The notes: generated by a model not told the origin, from the sequence alone. 33,511 nt of DNA from Novosphingobium sp. B 225 (GCF_002198665.1 NZ_MWLM01000037.1:59163-92673), one strand, 5' to 3'; counted from the first letter of the stretch, positions 1-8,781 are shown. Made by a program: numbers and translations.

Positions 1-91
1 TCTTATATTGTTCTTCGCGATCTCCCCAAATCCACGTTAGAGTGTGGGGGTGATTGTGGGGGCGGAACAGGATGATCGATCATGGGCCGGC
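1..91 (+). repeat. Left copy of integrase-upstream repeat
   Basis: This stretch covers the upstream region and first codons of the island integrase. It recurs at 33421-33511 in the same orientation with 78 of 91 bases identical by hand alignment and no gaps. The conserved blocks include the G-rich tract just before the integrase start. It marks the integrase-bearing end of an island. The matching tRNA/attachment site should lie about 85 bases to the left, outside the window. Confidence 0.85.
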
Positions 92-1236
92 TCACGCCAC
101 TTCAGATTCGAAACCTCAAGGAACCTGGGCGTTATAGCGATGGCGACGGCCTGTACCTGGAACTGACGGGACCGAACAAGGGCAACTGGCAACTCCGCGC
201 TACTGTGAACGGTCGGCGGCGCGATATCGGCCTGGGTTCTCTGGCGCTGGTGTCTCTGAAGGAAGCCCGCGATGCGGCCTTCGAACTGCGCCGTGATATC
301 CAGCGCGGGATCGATCCGGTCGCAGAGCGCAAGCGGAGAAGGTTGGAGATCCTGACCTTCAAGGCAGCAGCCCTGCGGGTCCATGCCGAACAGAAGGCAA
401 GCTGGAAGAACGGCAAGCACCAGGACCAGTGGATCACCACGCTGGAGAACTATGCCTTCCCTTTGTTGGGCAATCGCTTGGTCAACGACATCGAAGGTCC
501 GTTGATCCGCGAAGTACTGCTGCCGATCTGGCTGACCAAGCCGGAGACCGCCCGGCGGGTCAAGCAGCGGATCAGCGTGATTCTCGACTGGGCCTATGCC
601 AGCGGCATGCGCCCCACCGAAGCGCCGATGCGTTCGGTCAATCGAGTACTGCCAAGGCAGCCCAAGAAGGACGGCCATTTCGCCGCCATGCCTTATGGTG
701 CGGTTCCCTCATTCATGGCCCATCTTCATGCCCGATTGAGCGTGCCAAGGCTGGCCCTTGAGTTCCTGATCCTGACCGCAACAAGGTCGGGAGAAGTGCG
801 CGGAGCCAAGTGGAACGAGATCGATCTGGAGGCCAAGCTCTGGACCATTCCTGCTTCCCGGATGAAGGTCGGCAAGGAACATGTTGTTCCCCTTTCCAAC
901 GCTGCAATCGACGTGCTGGAGCGCGCCAGGCAGTACCATGCCCCTTGCAGCAACCTGCTCTTCCCGGGACGCGACGTGCGCCGTCCACTGTCCGACATGA
1001 CCCTGCTCAAGATCCTGCGCTACGCCGACCTGCCCTACACCGTGCACGGCTTCCGTTCGGCCTTCCGTGACTGGGCAGCAGAGCAGACCAGCTACCCCGG
1101 CGAGGTCGCCGAAGCGGCGCTGGCGCACACAGTCGCGAACAAGGTCGAAGCCGCCTACCGGCGCACCAACTACCTCGAAAAGCGCCGCGAGATGATGGCC
1201 GATTGGGCGAGGTTCTGTGCCACTGTTCAGACCTGA
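82..1236 (+). CDS. P4-type tyrosine site-specific integrase
   Basis: A 384-residue tyrosine recombinase expected to integrate and excise the island at a tRNA gene. Residues about 1-90 form the N-terminal arm-binding domain (DUF4102 type, with LTPLQIRNLK and DGDGLYLEL). A core-binding domain follows at about 95-185, then the catalytic domain. Visible catalytic residues are R235 (TATRSGEVR), the HGFR box H322/R325, H349, and Y359 in the AAYRR segment. Length is normal for the family. The start at 82 is supported because the second copy at the right edge has the same first codons; the ribosome site is weak (CAGGA). Its place at the island edge, next to a repeated integrase start and a tRNA fragment at the far end, fits a tRNA-targeting island integrase. 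An RHH-like gene ends convergently 5 bp downstream. Confidence 0.95.
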   Translation: MGRLTPLQIRNLKEPGRYSDGDGLYLELTGPNKGNWQLRATVNGRRRDIGLGSLALVSLKEARDAAFELRRDIQRGIDPVAERKRRRLEILTFKAAALRVHAEQKASWKNGKHQDQWITTLENYAFPLLGNRLVNDIEGPLIREVLLPIWLTKPETARRVKQRISVILDWAYASGMRPTEAPMRSVNRVLPRQPKKDGHFAAMPYGAVPSFMAHLHARLSVPRLALEFLILTATRSGEVRGAKWNEIDLEAKLWTIPASRMKVGKEHVVPLSNAAIDVLERARQYHAPCSNLLFPGRDVRRPLSDMTLLKILRYADLPYTVHGFRSAFRDWAAEQTSYPGEVAEAALAHTVANKVEAAYRRTNYLEKRREMMADWARFCATVQT

Positions 1237-1241
1237 CGCGA

Positions 1242-1541
1242 TCAATCTAACAAGCCATGTCGCTCCAACCGGCGCTTGTAAGCATCGTGGGTTCGCTGCC
1301 GCAGCGTGCCATCGCCAAGGCTCGAGAGGATCGCATCAAGCGCGACGGTGATGAACAGGTTCTGCCGCACCGGGTCGAGCGCGGCAGGCCCTCTTCGGGA
1401 CTGATATTCATCGCTCCACGCCTCGACCAGCAGGTCTCGGACGACGATGCTGACGGAAACCTCCGCCTCCTCGGCACGCGACTTGATCCAGTCAGCAACC
1501 GCGAAGGGAATATAGGCCTGGACCTTTGCAGAAACTGCCAT
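1242..1541 (-). CDS. Small ribbon-helix-helix-like protein
   Basis: A 99-residue protein convergent with the integrase. I chose the ATG at 1541 over one at 1568 because GGAG lies 8 bases upstream of it. The N-terminus (MAVSAKVQAYIPFAVADWIK, then a segment ending SIVVRDLLVEAW) has the beta strand plus two-helix pattern of ribbon-helix-helix DNA-binding proteins. The rest (about 55-99) is helical and charged and not recognised. Such small proteins beside island integrases often act as regulators or directionality factors, so a role in controlling excision or island genes is inferred, not shown. It could also be an orphan antitoxin-like protein; no toxin partner is visible beside it. Confidence 0.6.
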   Translation of the reverse strand: MAVSAKVQAYIPFAVADWIKSRAEEAEVSVSIVVRDLLVEAWSDEYQSRRGPAALDPVRQNLFITVALDAILSSLGDGTLRQRTHDAYKRRLERHGLLD

Positions 1542-1568
1542 GTTCGTGACTCCAAGAGTCCCTTGCAA

Positions 1569-2104
1569 ACATGGTTCGACCTTGCGGAAGGCAACAAGCA
1601 GGATGGATCATCGGCAAGGTTCGGTCAATGCCGGAAGGAATAAGACATTACAGAGTGATAGGCCTGTGAACCCTGCCCGCCATATTGCCAGATGATCCAT
1701 GGATCATGGCCAATTCATCTCTGCACTCTCCCGAAAAACGGCATTTTTGCAAGCATTATCAATATCTTATTCTATGCAGGCCACTGCGTACGGTGTGCTT
1801 GTGAACCAACTCGGAATTTGGGCTCGGCGCATTGTCACTAAGTTTGTGGAAGGGATGAAAGTTCGATGTAGTGGAGCCACAGCCCAGCGGCGTTTGAGAC
1901 TGTCCTATCTCGCTGACATTGCTGACGTTCGAGCTATGCGCCAAGCCGATTTGAACCAGCCGTTCATTCATGTCGAAGGTTTCAGCAATGCCGCCCACAA
2001 CCTGTTGGACTCAGTGAGACTCAGAGCCATTGGTGGAAGGATCGACGCATCCTGCCTTATCTCGATCACCGCCGCGCGCGACTAGCATGCTTAGACTATG
2101 AACC
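1569..2104. other. Intergenic region without a convincing gene
   Basis: About 540 bases between the small RHH-like gene and the TetR operator. A 128-codon frame (1699-2085, plus) and a 79-codon frame on the other strand are open, but neither has a good ribosome site or a recognisable motif. The stretch is more AT-rich than its neighbours. It may be a decayed gene or an old junction inside the island. Confidence 0.5.
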
Positions 2105-2126
2105 TAATTGAGTCATGGCTCAAATA
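2105..2126. promoter_or_regulatory. Palindromic candidate TetR operator
   Basis: A near-perfect palindrome with core TTGAGTCATGGCTCAA (2108-2123), in which only one base pair breaks the symmetry; outer bases extend it to 2105-2126. It lies about 32 bp upstream of the TetR start, a common position for autoregulatory TetR operators. No second copy was found before the TBDR gene. Binding is inferred. Confidence 0.5.
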
Positions 2127-2157
2127 AGTTCTTGCTCAGACTTTTCGACTGTGCCAT

Positions 2158-2814
2158 ATGGGCGTCATGGGAAAGGCCGACAAACTCGAATCCGCTTCGC
2201 TGACGCCCGCAAAAGGCCGGGTGCGCGGTGTCTCGAAGAATTCCGCCGAAGCGCGGCGCAAGATTCTCGAGTCGGCCACACTGATCTTTGGCAAGCAGGG
2301 TTTTTCCCGCACCAAGACCGACGAAATTGCCGAGCATGCCGGCTATAGCCAGGCCACGGTATTCTTCCATTTCAAGACCAAGGCTGGCTTGCTGGAGGCT
2401 TGCTTTGAGGAAGCGCTCGAGCGGGCCAAGGCCAATCTGGTGCCGGCCCAAGACTCTGGCACGCTCGATCTGATGCAGCGGCTGGACCGCGCGTTCGACA
2501 ATTCAGCGACGGCCGATTTCTTTGCGCGCATGCTGGTAGAGTTCAGCGACGATCCAGTTTTCCGCCCGGTCTATGCCGGGTTCCACGAACATCTGCGCCA
2601 GCTGATCGCGGCAGAGCTCAGCCGGGAAACCGGTGTGGAAGGGCGGCGCGTCTACCAGACTGCGGCGGCGCTGCTGTCGATGATGGTGGGTATCCACGCT
2701 GAACAGCGCCTTGAAGCCGAGCGGCTCAGCCGCGCCGAATACCGCCAGATGCTGCTGGATGTGACGCGGTTGATGCTGCGCAACCTGAACGATCCCGTCG
2801 AGGACGGGACATGA
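2158..2814 (+). CDS. TetR/AcrR-family transcriptional regulator
   Basis: A 218-residue TetR-family regulator. The N-terminal helix-turn-helix spans about residues 34-76, with recognisable TKTDEIAEHAGYSQATVFFHF at about 52-72. The remainder is the variable ligand-binding domain. The first about 28 residues are a basic, poorly conserved extension, so the start could equally be the second ATG at 2167; no strong Shine-Dalgarno is seen before either. It is the first gene of the left cargo, followed in the same direction by the TBDR and the CoA-dependent catabolic operon. It probably represses these in response to a substrate or CoA-ester, and probably itself through the palindrome at 2105-2126. 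The ligand is unknown. Confidence 0.9.
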   Translation: MGVMGKADKLESASLTPAKGRVRGVSKNSAEARRKILESATLIFGKQGFSRTKTDEIAEHAGYSQATVFFHFKTKAGLLEACFEEALERAKANLVPAQDSGTLDLMQRLDRAFDNSATADFFARMLVEFSDDPVFRPVYAGFHEHLRQLIAAELSRETGVEGRRVYQTAAALLSMMVGIHAEQRLEAERLSRAEYRQMLLDVTRLMLRNLNDPVEDGT

Positions 2815-2876
2815 TCTAAACTAAAGATTTTTCAACGTAACTGCTGATTTCAACAACTCGCCGCAACGGCGGGGCA

Positions 2877-2882
2877 GGGAGG
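2877..2882 (+). promoter_or_regulatory. Ribosome binding site fixing the TBDR start
   Basis: GGGAGG lies 8 bases before the ATG at 2891. A TTG two codons upstream (2885) would be only 2 bases from it, so the ATG is the start. A 5-bp hairpin (CGCCG-CAA-CGGCG, 2859-2871) sits just ahead of it. Confidence 0.7.
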
Positions 2883-2890
2883 TTTTGTCT

Positions 2891-5311
2891 ATGACCCAGG
2901 ATAAGATCTGGCTCGCATGCGCGAGTGGCATGACGATCGCAGCGATGCTTCATGCAAGTCCGGTGCTGGCACAGGATGCACCAGCAGAAGACGATGGCAT
3001 CGAGGAAATCGTCGTCACCGCGCAAAAGCGCGAGCAATCGCTGCAGGATGTGCCGATTTCGATCTCTGCCATCGGGGCGGACACGCTGCGCGATTCCGGC
3101 GCGACCGGAATTGCCGGTGTCGCGGCCCTTGTCCCCTCGCTCTCGCTGGTCGCCAACAACCAGCCGCTGGCGCAAAGCTATCGTATTCGCGGGCTGGGAA
3201 CCGATCCCAATATCCCGACCTTCGAACCCAGCGTCGCCCTGTTTATCGACGGGGTCTACATGCCGCGCACCGGGCTTGGCGTCGATGATCTGGTCGATAT
3301 CGAACGGGTCGAAGTGCTCAAGGGCCCGCAATCGACCCTGCATGGCAAAAATGCCACCGCCGGCGTGATCAGCGTTGTCTCCAAGCGTCCGTCGAACCAG
3401 TTCGAAGGCAGCGTCGAAGCGACGCTGGGCTGGATCGACGGCGGCCGCACGCCGCTGGCCTACCGCCTGGCAGGCTCGCTGTCCGGACCGGTCACCGACC
3501 GCGTCCGGGTGCGCCTGACCGGTGTTTTCTACGAAGCCGGAGCCAGCTTTCGCAACCTGACGGCCGTGGAGCAGCCCAACGAAATGAAGCGCTATGCCCT
3601 GCGCGGCCAGATCGAGTTCGACCTGTCAGACGCCATCACCGTCAACATCACCGGTGCCCGCAGCGAGGTGCTGGACAGCAACGGCACCAATCCGGACCTC
3701 TATCGCGGCGTTGCGCCCGAGCCCAGCTTTGTGCTGGACAACAATCCGGTGCTCAATGCCCGGTTCGGTGTGACCGCCTGTCCCGACAACAACCCGACCA
3801 ACCGGATCATTTGCACCACCGATCCCAACCGTTCCAACAGCAGCTCGGACATGGTTTCGGGCACGCTGACCGCCGATCTCGGCCTCGCGACGCTGACTTC
3901 GATCACCGCCTGGTCGCAGTATGAAAGCGAACTGCTGGCAACTGACATTGATCAGGTCTCGCTGCCGCTGTTCACCTTTCATGACACCCAGGCCGGCGAG
4001 AGCTTCTCGCAGGAACTGCGGCTGATCTCCCCGTCCGGCGGGACGGTCGAATGGCTGATCGGCGGCTACTATCTGGATACCAGGTTCGAACGCGGGAATC
4101 GCGGACGCACGGCGATGTTCGAAGCCCAGCCCGCCGCCGCCCTCTTTGCACTCTCACCCTTGCTTCCGCCCCAGGTTGTGCAGGGCCAGCCCGGCGACAA
4201 GGGCTTCCAGGATTCGCGCGCCAGTTCGAAGTACTTCGCGGTGTTCGGCCAGGCCACTTACCGGTTCAGCGATCTCCTCGCCCTGACCGGCGGGCTGCGC
4301 TGGCAGACCGAAACCAAGAAGGCCTCGATCGCCAACAGCGCGACCTTCACTCCCAATCCCAACCTGCCGGTCGGCCATCCGCTGGCCGGGATCAACATCC
4401 TGACCGCCAGCCTGGTCCCCGGCGTCACCTTCCCTGCCGGCGTGCCGATCAACGGCCCCTTGCCGACGATCAAGGATGACAATGTCACCTGGAACGTTAC
4501 CGCCAACGTGACGCCGAACGACGATACGCTGGTCTATGTCAGCTTCGCCCGCGGATCGAAGTCGGGCGGGCACAACATCGGTTTCGGCAGTGCTGTTCCG
4601 GCCCTGCGCGGGTTTGGTGCGGAAAGCGTCGATCACTGGGAACTGGGCGGCAAGTTCGACCTGGCCGATCGCCGGGCCCGTCTGGCGGTCAGCCTGTTCC
4701 GCTCGGACTATACCAACTACCAGAATGCCGGCTTCGTGGGCCTGCAATTCCTCGTCAACAATGCTGAAAAGGTCCAGGTGACCGGCGTTGAGGCCGAGGG
4801 CACCTTCAGGCTGGCCAAGGGGCTGACCCTGAACCTCGGTGGGGCTTACATCGACGCCGAATTCAAGAAGTACACCGGCGGTGCCTGCTGGTTCGGGCGT
4901 GCCCCGAATGCCAATCCGACCGGCACCGGAGCCTTCACCAGCTGCGACCTGTCCGGCAACCAGCTGCCGCTTGCCCCCAAGTGGCGGGTGACCGGCGCGC
5001 TGCAATACGAACACCCGGTGCCGCTGGGCGAACTCTATGCCCGGACCGACTTCAACTGGCAGAGCAAGGCCAATGTCAACAGCGCCAGCCTTGATCCGCG
5101 CCACGTCCAGGCGGCCTTTGCGCTGGTCAACGCGCGGCTTGGGGTGCGCTTCGATAATGGGCTGGACTTATCATTCTGGACCAGCAACTTGTTCAACAAA
5201 ACCATTGTGCAACAATCGGGTGTGCTGAGCCTCTTTGGAACAACCTCAGGCTTTCAAAACTACCTTGGTGCACCGCGGCAGGTTGGTGTGACTGCCCGGA
5301 TGAGCTTTTAA
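2891..5311 (+). CDS. TonB-dependent outer-membrane receptor
   Basis: An 806-residue TBDR for energised uptake across the outer membrane. A signal peptide ends near residue 27 (HASPVLA, cleavage before QD). A TonB-box-like segment and plug start follow (EEIVVTAQKREQSLQDVPIS, about 39-58); the plug runs to about 160 and includes the conserved RIRGLGTDPN and VEVLKGPQSTLHGKNATAG stretches. The rest is the beta-barrel, ending in aromatic F as expected for outer-membrane assembly. It sits between the TetR gene and the thiolase-to-ligase operon, so it probably imports the substrate of that pathway or a related hydrophobic or organic compound. The ligand cannot be predicted. Confidence 0.95.
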   Translation: MTQDKIWLACASGMTIAAMLHASPVLAQDAPAEDDGIEEIVVTAQKREQSLQDVPISISAIGADTLRDSGATGIAGVAALVPSLSLVANNQPLAQSYRIRGLGTDPNIPTFEPSVALFIDGVYMPRTGLGVDDLVDIERVEVLKGPQSTLHGKNATAGVISVVSKRPSNQFEGSVEATLGWIDGGRTPLAYRLAGSLSGPVTDRVRVRLTGVFYEAGASFRNLTAVEQPNEMKRYALRGQIEFDLSDAITVNITGARSEVLDSNGTNPDLYRGVAPEPSFVLDNNPVLNARFGVTACPDNNPTNRIICTTDPNRSNSSSDMVSGTLTADLGLATLTSITAWSQYESELLATDIDQVSLPLFTFHDTQAGESFSQELRLISPSGGTVEWLIGGYYLDTRFERGNRGRTAMFEAQPAAALFALSPLLPPQVVQGQPGDKGFQDSRASSKYFAVFGQATYRFSDLLALTGGLRWQTETKKASIANSATFTPNPNLPVGHPLAGINILTASLVPGVTFPAGVPINGPLPTIKDDNVTWNVTANVTPNDDTLVYVSFARGSKSGGHNIGFGSAVPALRGFGAESVDHWELGGKFDLADRRARLAVSLFRSDYTNYQNAGFVGLQFLVNNAEKVQVTGVEAEGTFRLAKGLTLNLGGAYIDAEFKKYTGGACWFGRAPNANPTGTGAFTSCDLSGNQLPLAPKWRVTGALQYEHPVPLGELYARTDFNWQSKANVNSASLDPRHVQAAFALVNARLGVRFDNGLDLSFWTSNLFNKTIVQQSGVLSLFGTTSGFQNYLGAPRQVGVTARMSF

Positions 5312-5314
5312 GCG

Positions 5315-5452
5315 ATGCGCCGTGGAGAGCGAGAATTTATCGGTGTCGCAGCTCGTGCCGCACCTGCCGTTCTGCTCTCCGCGGCGCTCGTTTCCGGGCT
5401 AAGTACAGCGCAGGCGAAGTCACCGCAGCCTGAAATTGTTACGCTAGGCTAG
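5315..5452 (+). pseudogene. Signal-peptide-like short ORF, likely gene remnant
   Basis: A 45-codon frame starting 3 bases after the TBDR stop. It encodes a basic start (MRRGEREF), a hydrophobic stretch (VLLSAALVSG) and a plausible cleavage site (STAQA). It stops soon after the predicted cleavage. In another frame, translation continues from about 5443 as LDGKTDGEPDTPSAGNAAPL and stops near 5522, which reads like secreted-protein sequence. The simplest explanation is the frameshifted or deleted start of an exported protein. The parent family is not recognised. Confidence 0.4.
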
Positions 5453-5552
5453 ATGGCAAGACCGATGGCGAACCCGACACGCCGTCAGCCGGCAACGCTG
5501 CTCCGCTGGACAAGTCGGTATGATCTTGGCCGCTATTGAGGGAGACGGAGCG

Positions 5553-5786
5553 ATGGCTATCACCGACTTCTCTGACCGCAGGTGGGTCATGGAAGGCGCC
5601 GCCAACGCCTATGTGCAGAACCGTCAGACCTGGAGCTTGGATCTGGTCGGCATGCTTTCCGGCCGCATTGCTTGCGGCCTGCTGGCGCTGGGCCTGCCCA
5701 AAGGCACCAAGGTCGCCGCAAACTGTTACCAGCCCGTCGCTGCTCACGCAGCCGCGACGGCCCATTTGAGGAACCGCGGAAGATGA
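5553..5786 (+). pseudogene. Truncated acyl-CoA synthetase N-terminus
   Basis: A 77-codon frame from ATG 5553 with a purine-rich site just upstream (GAGGGAGACGGAG). It encodes a segment resembling the N-terminal region of AMP-dependent acyl-CoA ligases (SGRIACGLLALGLPKGTKVA, compare the usual GLLALGV-GDRVA region). It then runs into unrelated residues and stops. None of the later ligase motifs are present, so about 85% of the gene is missing. The stop codon overlaps the thiolase ATG as ATGA (5783-5786), so the fragment may still deliver ribosomes to the thiolase. A complete but different CoA ligase lies at 8782. Confidence 0.55.
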
Positions 5787-7024
5787 CGACCATTCATATC
5801 GCAGGCGTCGCGATGACGAAGTTCGGCCCCAACCCAGGTACCACGGTCAAATCGCTCACCGCAGAGGCCGTCGCGGCCTGCCTGGTCGATGCCGGCGCCA
5901 CGCCTGGCGCCGTGCAGGCCGCCTATTTCTCCAACACGATACAGGGCCTGCTTGAAGGCCAGTTGTCGATCCCCGGCCAGATCGCGCTGCGCCACGCAGG
6001 CGTTGAAGGCGTGCCGATCGTCAACGTCGAAAACGCCTGCGCGTCCGGATCGACCGCGCTGTGGCTGGCCTGCCAGCATCTGCGTTCCGGTGCCGCCGAT
6101 ATCGTGCTCGCCGTGGGCGTGGAAAAGATGGTCTTCGACGGCGAGGCGCAGCGCGCCACCGTCATGCGCGCCTTTGAAGGCGGCATGGACGTCAGCGCAG
6201 GAGATGAAGCGCTTGATGATCTGCTGCGGCTGGGCGCTGGTGTCGATGGCCCCTCCGGCGACGGCCACCGCACCCGCTTCATGGATATCTATGCCGCGCT
6301 GTGCCGCGCCCACATGGCGCGCTTCGGCACCACGCAACGCCAGCTGGCGATCGTCGCGGCCAAGAACCATGATCATTCGGTCCACAATGAAAAATGCCAT
6401 TACCGCAAGGCGATGACGGTTGATGAGGTGCTGGCGTCACGGCCGTTGGGCTATCCGCTCACCGTGGCGATGTGCTCGCCGCTGTCTGACGGCGCGGCGG
6501 CGGTGCTGCTGTGCACCGATGCCGGGCTGAAAAAGTTGCAGGGACAGGCGCCGTCCATCCTGATCAAGGCCTGCGAGCTGACCTCGGCCACCACGCGCGA
6601 CTTTGCCGATTTCGAAGCGCATGTGGCCCGGCGCGCGGCGCTGACCGCCTATGAACGTGCCGGGCTGGGCCCAGGCGATATCGATGTCGCCGAAGTGCAT
6701 GATGCGGCCGCGTTTGGCGAGATCTTCATGACCGAGCTGCTGGGCTTCTGCGCCATGGGCGACGGCGGCCCGTTGGCCGAGCGCGGCGAGACGCGGATCG
6801 GCGGGCGCATCCCGGTCAACCCGTCGGGCGGACTTGAATCCAAGGGCCACCCCATCGGCGCCACCGGCCTCGGCCAGATTTATGAATTGACCCAGCAGCT
6901 GCGCGGCACCGCCGGCGCCCGCCAGGTCAGTGGCGCGCGCACCGCGCTGCAGGAAAACAGCGGCGGCCTGCTCGGCATCGAAGAAGGCGCCGCCGTCGTC
7001 ACCATTCTCCAGAGCCAGTATTGA
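5783..7024 (+). CDS. Thiolase-family acyltransferase (SCP2-type)
   Basis: A 413-residue thiolase-fold protein, expected to cleave a beta-ketoacyl-CoA with CoA or perform the reverse condensation. The nucleophile is C86 in NACASGSTA. An H306 motif (EVHDAAAFGE) and the GHP box at about 355-357 (SKGHPIGATG) are present. The C-terminal region (ENSGGLLGIEEGAAVV) lacks the second catalytic cysteine of classical degradative thiolases. With the HD motif, this fits the SCP2/lipid-transfer-type branch used for branched or cyclic acyl chains. Start at 5783 is chosen because the protein aligns from MTTIHIAGVAMTKFG and overlaps the upstream fragment as ATGA. It is the first intact gene of an operon with the lactonase-like, SDR and CoA-ligase genes. 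Confidence 0.9.
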   Translation: MTTIHIAGVAMTKFGPNPGTTVKSLTAEAVAACLVDAGATPGAVQAAYFSNTIQGLLEGQLSIPGQIALRHAGVEGVPIVNVENACASGSTALWLACQHLRSGAADIVLAVGVEKMVFDGEAQRATVMRAFEGGMDVSAGDEALDDLLRLGAGVDGPSGDGHRTRFMDIYAALCRAHMARFGTTQRQLAIVAAKNHDHSVHNEKCHYRKAMTVDEVLASRPLGYPLTVAMCSPLSDGAAAVLLCTDAGLKKLQGQAPSILIKACELTSATTRDFADFEAHVARRAALTAYERAGLGPGDIDVAEVHDAAAFGEIFMTELLGFCAMGDGGPLAERGETRIGGRIPVNPSGGLESKGHPIGATGLGQIYELTQQLRGTAGARQVSGARTALQENSGGLLGIEEGAAVVTILQSQY

Positions 7025-7035
7025 GGACACAGACC

Positions 7036-7917
7036 ATGAAGCACACCCCCACCCTGTTCGCCGAAGGCTATCTTTTCCCCGAAACGCCGCGCTGGCACGC
7101 CGGCCGCGGAGAATTCATCGTCACCGACATCGATCGCGGCCAGGTGTTCGCCGTATCCACTGACGGTCAGCGCCGCCAAGTCTATCAGGGGCCGGACTGG
7201 GTGTCGGGCACCGCCTTTGAAAGCGACACCACGCTGCTGGTCACCAACGCGCGCAGCCGCAGCCTGGTGCGGGTTCATCTCGACCAACCCGATGCTGCGC
7301 CCGAAATGATCGCCTCGCTCGCCGAGATCGCGCCCTTTGGCATCAACGACATGATCCGGACGGACGCCGGGGTCTGCTTCATCGACACGGTGAGCTTCGA
7401 TTTCGTCGCCTATGCCCGCGGCGAGATCGCCGCCCAGCCAAGCGTGCTGGCCCGCGTCGATGCCGATGGCCGCGTTTCCGTGGCCACAAAGGACCTGAAT
7501 TTCCCCAACGGCATGGTGATCACGCCTGACGGCAAGCGCTTGCTGGTGGCGGACTCGCTCGATCAGTGCATCCACGCCTTCGCGCTCTCCGCCGATGGCA
7601 CGCTCGGCGAACGCACCTGCTTTGCCGCGCTGCCCGGCGAGATGCCGGACGGCATGTGCCTGGATGCCAGCGGCGCCGTCTGGGTCGCCGTGCATGGCCG
7701 CGTCTTGCGGGTCGCCGAAGGCGGCGCCGTCCTGGACGAGGTCGACATGGGCAGCACCTTGGGCACCGCCGTCGCCCTGGGCGGCGCCGATGGCCGCACG
7801 CTGCTGATCACTGCCTCGGACAGCTATGACCGCTCGGTGATGGCGGGCAATCCAACCGGGCGACTGTTTACGGTGCACGTGGATGTACCGGGCGCCGGCC
7901 TTCCGTCGGTTTATTGA
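7036..7917 (+). CDS. SMP-30/gluconolactonase/LRE-family protein
   Basis: A 293-residue six-bladed beta-propeller of the SMP-30/gluconolactonase family, usually a metal-dependent lactonase or ester hydrolase. Family landmarks are the metal-ligand glutamate region near the start (FPETPRW, E16), FGINDM with Asn, the NFPNGMVITPDG blade and PDGMCLDASGAVWVA with the Asp ligand. The ATG at 7036 is chosen because GAGGA lies 8 bases upstream; a TTG at 7021 is less likely. The gene begins 11 bp after the thiolase stop and is followed by the SDR after 14 bp. In this operon it may open a lactone or hydrolyse a cyclic intermediate. The exact substrate is unknown. Confidence 0.88.
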   Translation: MKHTPTLFAEGYLFPETPRWHAGRGEFIVTDIDRGQVFAVSTDGQRRQVYQGPDWVSGTAFESDTTLLVTNARSRSLVRVHLDQPDAAPEMIASLAEIAPFGINDMIRTDAGVCFIDTVSFDFVAYARGEIAAQPSVLARVDADGRVSVATKDLNFPNGMVITPDGKRLLVADSLDQCIHAFALSADGTLGERTCFAALPGEMPDGMCLDASGAVWVAVHGRVLRVAEGGAVLDEVDMGSTLGTAVALGGADGRTLLITASDSYDRSVMAGNPTGRLFTVHVDVPGAGLPSVY

Positions 7918-7931
7918 AGGGAACTGGTGTT

Positions 7932-8777
7932 ATGACACAGCGACTGGCCGGCAAGACGGCCCTCATCACCGGGGCGACATCGGGCATGGGCATCAACGTT
8001 GTCCGGCGCTTCGTCGCCGAAGGCGCGAACGTGCTGTTCTGCGGTCGCTCCAGCGAAGCTGGCGCAGCCATCGCCGCCGAGATCGGCCCGGGCGCCCGCT
8101 TCCTGCGCGCCGACGTGACCGATGAGGCCGACGTCATCGCGCTGGTCAAGGCCGCGCAGGATCTTGGCGGCGGGCGTATCGACTTCCTGTTCAACAACGC
8201 CGCCCCGGCCTTGCGCGACACCCCGGTCACGGCGCTGTCGGCCGAAGAGATTGTCAGCAGTTCCATGGCGATCTTTGGCAGCGTCGTGCTGATGACCAAG
8301 CATGTCGCCGCCGTGATGCAGGCGCAGGGCGGCGGCTCGATCCTCAACAACGGCTCGACCGCCGCGCACCGGGCCAATTCATCGCCCTCGCTCTACAGCG
8401 CGCTCAAGGCAGCGGTCTGCCACTTCACTCGTTGCATGGCGCTGGAACTGGCCGATCACGGCATCCGTGTGAACACGGTGTCGCCGGGCGCCATCCCCAC
8501 GCCGATCTTCCTGCAGTCGCTGGGCATCCAGGCCGCCCACCAAGACCGCGCGCTGGCCGCGTTGCAGGACGTTTTTGCGAAGGCCATGCCCATCGGCCGC
8601 GCCGGCAACGGGGAGGATATCGCCGCCGCCGCCGTTTTCTTCGCCAGCGATGAATCATCCTATGTCACCGGGCAGGACCTGGTCGTCGATGGCGGCCTCA
8701 CCGCCGGGCTGTCGAACGCCGCCAGGCGGGGCCAGGCCGACATGATGCGCGCCGTCCTCGCCAACCTCGGGAACTGA
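7932..8777 (+). CDS. Short-chain dehydrogenase/reductase
   Basis: A 281-residue classical SDR, an NAD(P)-dependent oxidoreductase of alcohols and ketones. Residues T13-G20 carry the cofactor motif TGATSGMG. NNAA lies at 88-91, and the catalytic set is S142, Y155 and K159 (YSALK). The VNTVSPGAIPTP and VTGQDLVVDGG stretches are typical of the family. The ATG at 7932 is preferred to a TTG at 7914 because AAGGGA lies about 10 bases upstream. It follows the lactonase-like gene and is 4 bases from the CoA ligase. It likely oxidises a hydroxy intermediate to a ketone in the same pathway as the thiolase. Confidence 0.92.
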   Translation: MTQRLAGKTALITGATSGMGINVVRRFVAEGANVLFCGRSSEAGAAIAAEIGPGARFLRADVTDEADVIALVKAAQDLGGGRIDFLFNNAAPALRDTPVTALSAEEIVSSSMAIFGSVVLMTKHVAAVMQAQGGGSILNNGSTAAHRANSSPSLYSALKAAVCHFTRCMALELADHGIRVNTVSPGAIPTPIFLQSLGIQAAHQDRALAALQDVFAKAMPIGRAGNGEDIAAAAVFFASDESSYVTGQDLVVDGGLTAGLSNAARRGQADMMRAVLANLGN

Positions 8778-8781
8778 AGCC

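Noticed and set aside
1699..2085. 128-codon frame after the RHH-like gene
   Set aside because: No convincing ribosome site or family signature, and an opposing frame overlaps it. Kept only as an uncertain intergenic region.
2631..2650. ACCGGTGTGG inside the TetR gene as another LacI operator
   Set aside because: It lies within coding sequence, lacks the outer arms and is far from the uronate genes.
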